Part shown: one piece after another, positions 4,854 to 6,362 of the stretch
Layout of the letters: each line of letters opens with the position of its first letter
Numbering within the stretch: position 1 is the first letter of the stretch
Source: Candidatus Woesearchaeota archaeon
Lineage (GTDB): Archaea > Nanobdellota > Nanobdellia > Woesearchaeales > JASKKU01
DNA: 6,362 bases
Assembly (NCBI GenBank): GCA_011045925.1
Contig: DSBS01000014.1
Location: 1 to 6,362 of the forward strand
Direction of reading: 5' to 3'
Notes under the pieces: model-generated
Told to the model about the DNA's origin: nothing
Seen by the model: the letters and a program-made list of their open reading frames with translations, nothing else
Databases searched by the model: none
Program-made: the position numbers and the translations under genes

Positions 4854-6257
4854 ATGAAGCATTTGCTTAAAAAAACAGGAGAGTGCGAATACGCTATTGA
4901 TAAAGATAGCATTCCCGGCATGAATGTAGATGCAAAGCTCTTTGCCTCAGAAAAGATTCTTGAAGGCATAGATGATAAGACAATAGAGCAGCTAAGCAAT
5001 GCCGCGAAGCTCCCTGGGCTGGCCGGGCCTGTTGTTGCTATGCCAGACACACATGTTGGCTACGGGCTTCCTGTGGGTGCAGTTGCCGCCTTCAGAAAGC
5101 AGGGAGGTGTTATCTCAGCAGGCATGGTTGGCTTTGATATAAACTGTGGCATAAACCTTTTGCGTACGGAAATCCCTTTTGAAGACCTAAAAAGGAAGCT
5201 GAAAGAGCTTGCAGATGAGCTTTTCAGGAGAGTTCCAACAGGAGTCGGCTCCAAGAGCAGGCTCAAGCTTTCAAAACAGCAGCTTGACGAGGTTCTTTTA
5301 CAAGGCGGCAGATGGCTTCTTAAGAAAGGTTATGTGTCTGAAAACGATATAAAAAACCATGAAGAAAATTCCATGATGGAAGGAGCAGATCCGTCAAAGG
5401 TGAGCCAGATCGCAAAAGAAAGGGGAATGCTCCAGCTTGGCACGCTTGGCGCAGGCAACCATTTTCTGGAAATCCAGAAGGTGGAAGAGAATTTTGATGA
5501 AAAAGCAGCACATCAGCTCGGCATGGAAAAAGGCCAGGCAGCTATAATGATTCACTCCGGCTCAAGAGGCCTGGGGCACCAGGTAGCTTCGGATTACCTG
5601 AAGATTCATGAGGCTGCTGCCAGAAAATATGGCCTAAGCATTCCAGACAGGCAGCTAGCCTGCGCCCCAGCAGAATCAAAAGAGGGACAGGATTATTTCT
5701 CGGCGATGAAATGTGCTGTTAACTATGCATTCGCTAACAGGCTAATGATAACACACTATGTCAGAGAAGCATTCAGGAAATTCTTTGGGCAGGAGCCAGA
5801 GTCTTTAGGAATAGAGACGATTTACGGGATTGCACATAACATCTGCAAGCTGGAGGAGCATGTAATAGATGGAAAAAAACAAGAAGCTTATGTGCATAGG
5901 AAAGGTGCAACAAGGTCTTTTCCAGGCACACCTGTGATTATTGCCGGCTCAATGGGCACATCTTCTTACCTTATGCAGGGAACAGAAACAGCTATGGAAA
6001 AATCATACGGAAGCTCCTGCCACGGCTCAGGCAGGGTAATGTCAAGAACCCAGGCATTAAAATCAATTTCAGGCGAAAGGGTTATAAAGGGGCTTGAGAA
6101 TAAAGGAGAGATAATTATGGCAGCATCAAGAAAAGGTGTTGCAGAGGAAGCACCCCAGGTATACAAGAATGTAGATGATGTTATTGACACTGTTCACAGG
6201 GCAGGATTGTCAAAAAAGGTATTGAGGGCTTCGCCTGCTCTTGTGATTAAAGGGTGA
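4854..6257 (+). CDS. rtcB: RNA-splicing ligase RtcB (tRNA splicing / RNA repair ligase)
   Basis: RtcB is a GTP- and metal-dependent ligase that joins RNA with a 2',3'-cyclic phosphate or 3'-phosphate to RNA with a 5'-hydroxyl. In archaea it seals tRNA halves after intron removal and can repair cleaved RNA. The 467-residue product carries the known active-site residues: D95 and C98 in VGFDINCGINLLRT (same numbers as in the Pyrococcus enzyme), N202-H203 in LGAGNHFLEI, H234 in MIHSGSRGLGH, H328 in GIAHNI, and H390 in SSCHGSGRVMSR, the histidine that takes GMP. MPDTHVGYGLPVG (63-75), HRKGATRSFPG and a C-terminal PALVIKG are also typical. There is no intein. The N-terminus MKHLLKKTGECEYAI fits archaeal RtcB, and the ATG sits about 27 nt from a TATA box. 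The partner archease is not in the window. The neighbouring regulator and hsp20 suggest a stress link. The next gene is probably in the same operon. Confidence 0.97.
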   Translation: MKHLLKKTGECEYAIDKDSIPGMNVDAKLFASEKILEGIDDKTIEQLSNAAKLPGLAGPVVAMPDTHVGYGLPVGAVAAFRKQGGVISAGMVGFDINCGINLLRTEIPFEDLKRKLKELADELFRRVPTGVGSKSRLKLSKQQLDEVLLQGGRWLLKKGYVSENDIKNHEENSMMEGADPSKVSQIAKERGMLQLGTLGAGNHFLEIQKVEENFDEKAAHQLGMEKGQAAIMIHSGSRGLGHQVASDYLKIHEAAARKYGLSIPDRQLACAPAESKEGQDYFSAMKCAVNYAFANRLMITHYVREAFRKFFGQEPESLGIETIYGIAHNICKLEEHVIDGKKQEAYVHRKGATRSFPGTPVIIAGSMGTSSYLMQGTETAMEKSYGSSCHGSGRVMSRTQALKSISGERVIKGLENKGEIIMAASRKGVAEEAPQVYKNVDDVIDTVHRAGLSKKVLRASPALVIKG

Positions 6258-6258
6258 T
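6253..6258 (+). promoter_or_regulatory. Shine-Dalgarno sequence of the last gene, overlapping the rtcB stop
   Basis: GGTGAT includes the rtcB stop codon TGA (6255-6257). It is 5 nt before the ATG at 6264 and only 2 nt before the ATG at 6261, so it favours 6264 as the start. The overlap indicates co-transcription and probably coupled translation with rtcB. Confidence 0.65.
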
Positions 6259-6263
6259 TTATG

Positions 6264-6362
6264 ATGTACGCTTTTGCCAAAGACATTACACGCATTTTCT
6301 TAAGAAGAATGCTTAATCCGACAGCAAAAATCCACAGAAAAGGAGATACTCTTGAGGAAATC
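6264..6362 (+). CDS. N-terminal part of an unidentified protein, cut by the window end
   Basis: Thirty-three residues are visible, beginning MYAFAKDITRIFLRRMLNPT and ending in RKGDTLEEI. The first twenty form a basic, amphipathic helix; the rest is hydrophilic. The start resembles in a general way the amphipathic N-termini of membrane-associated enzymes such as lysophospholipid acyltransferases, but there is not enough sequence to name a family and no catalytic motif is reached. The ATG at 6261 would add one methionine; 6264 is preferred because of the Shine-Dalgarno spacing. The gap from the rtcB stop is 6 nt with no separate promoter, so it very likely forms an operon with rtcB. Confidence 0.7.
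   Translation, partial: MYAFAKDITRIFLRRMLNPTAKIHRKGDTLEEI

Overview
The window looks like a stretch of an archaeal chromosome, most probably from a DPANN-type lineage (Woesearchaeota/Pacearchaeota-like); the lineage is an inference from the gene mix. The archaeal signs are a form III RuBisCO that reads like the methanogen enzymes, a Pyrococcus-like RtcB, TATA boxes with an A-rich BRE-like element about 27-35 nt before most start codons, poly-T terminators without hairpins, and archaeal GGTGAT-type Shine-Dalgarno sequences at only a few genes. No tRNA, rRNA, CRISPR array or insertion sequence was seen, and no gene-free stretch exceeds about 150 bases.

Layout. Positions 1-682 (+) hold the end of a GGDEF domain followed by a complete HD-GYP domain, the two parts of a cyclic-di-GMP enzyme, but they are in different frames, split at a run of five A's (55-59). 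A protein of unknown function (687-1190, -) converges on it with a 4-nt gap. Divergent from that protein is a Bro-N/DinD-like DNA-damage or antirepressor-type protein (1274-2149, +). Next are form III RuBisCO with all catalytic residues (2264-3553, +), a poly-T terminator, and a possible 25-residue single-helix membrane microprotein (3645-3722, +) with its own TATA box.

The second half looks like a stress-response cluster. An Hsp20 small heat-shock protein (3766-4257, -) is divergent from a winged-helix regulator (4410-4817, +). The two promoters carry the same roughly 20-bp element in mirror orientation, overlapping their TATA boxes, a natural candidate operator for the regulator. The RNA ligase gene rtcB (4854-6257, +) follows with its own promoter in the 36-nt gap. 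A last gene, cut by the window edge (6264-6362, +), has its ribosome-binding site overlapping the rtcB stop codon and is probably co-transcribed.

How they work together: protein-aggregate control (Hsp20), its likely regulator, and RNA repair or tRNA splicing (RtcB) sit side by side. The RuBisCO probably acts in nucleotide salvage, but no other gene of the AMP pathway is visible. The cyclic-di-GMP and Bro/DinD proteins look like accessory genes of bacterial or viral ancestry. The most interesting points are the interrupted GGDEF/HD-GYP gene in an archaeal setting, the mirrored element between hsp20 and the regulator, and the membrane microprotein.
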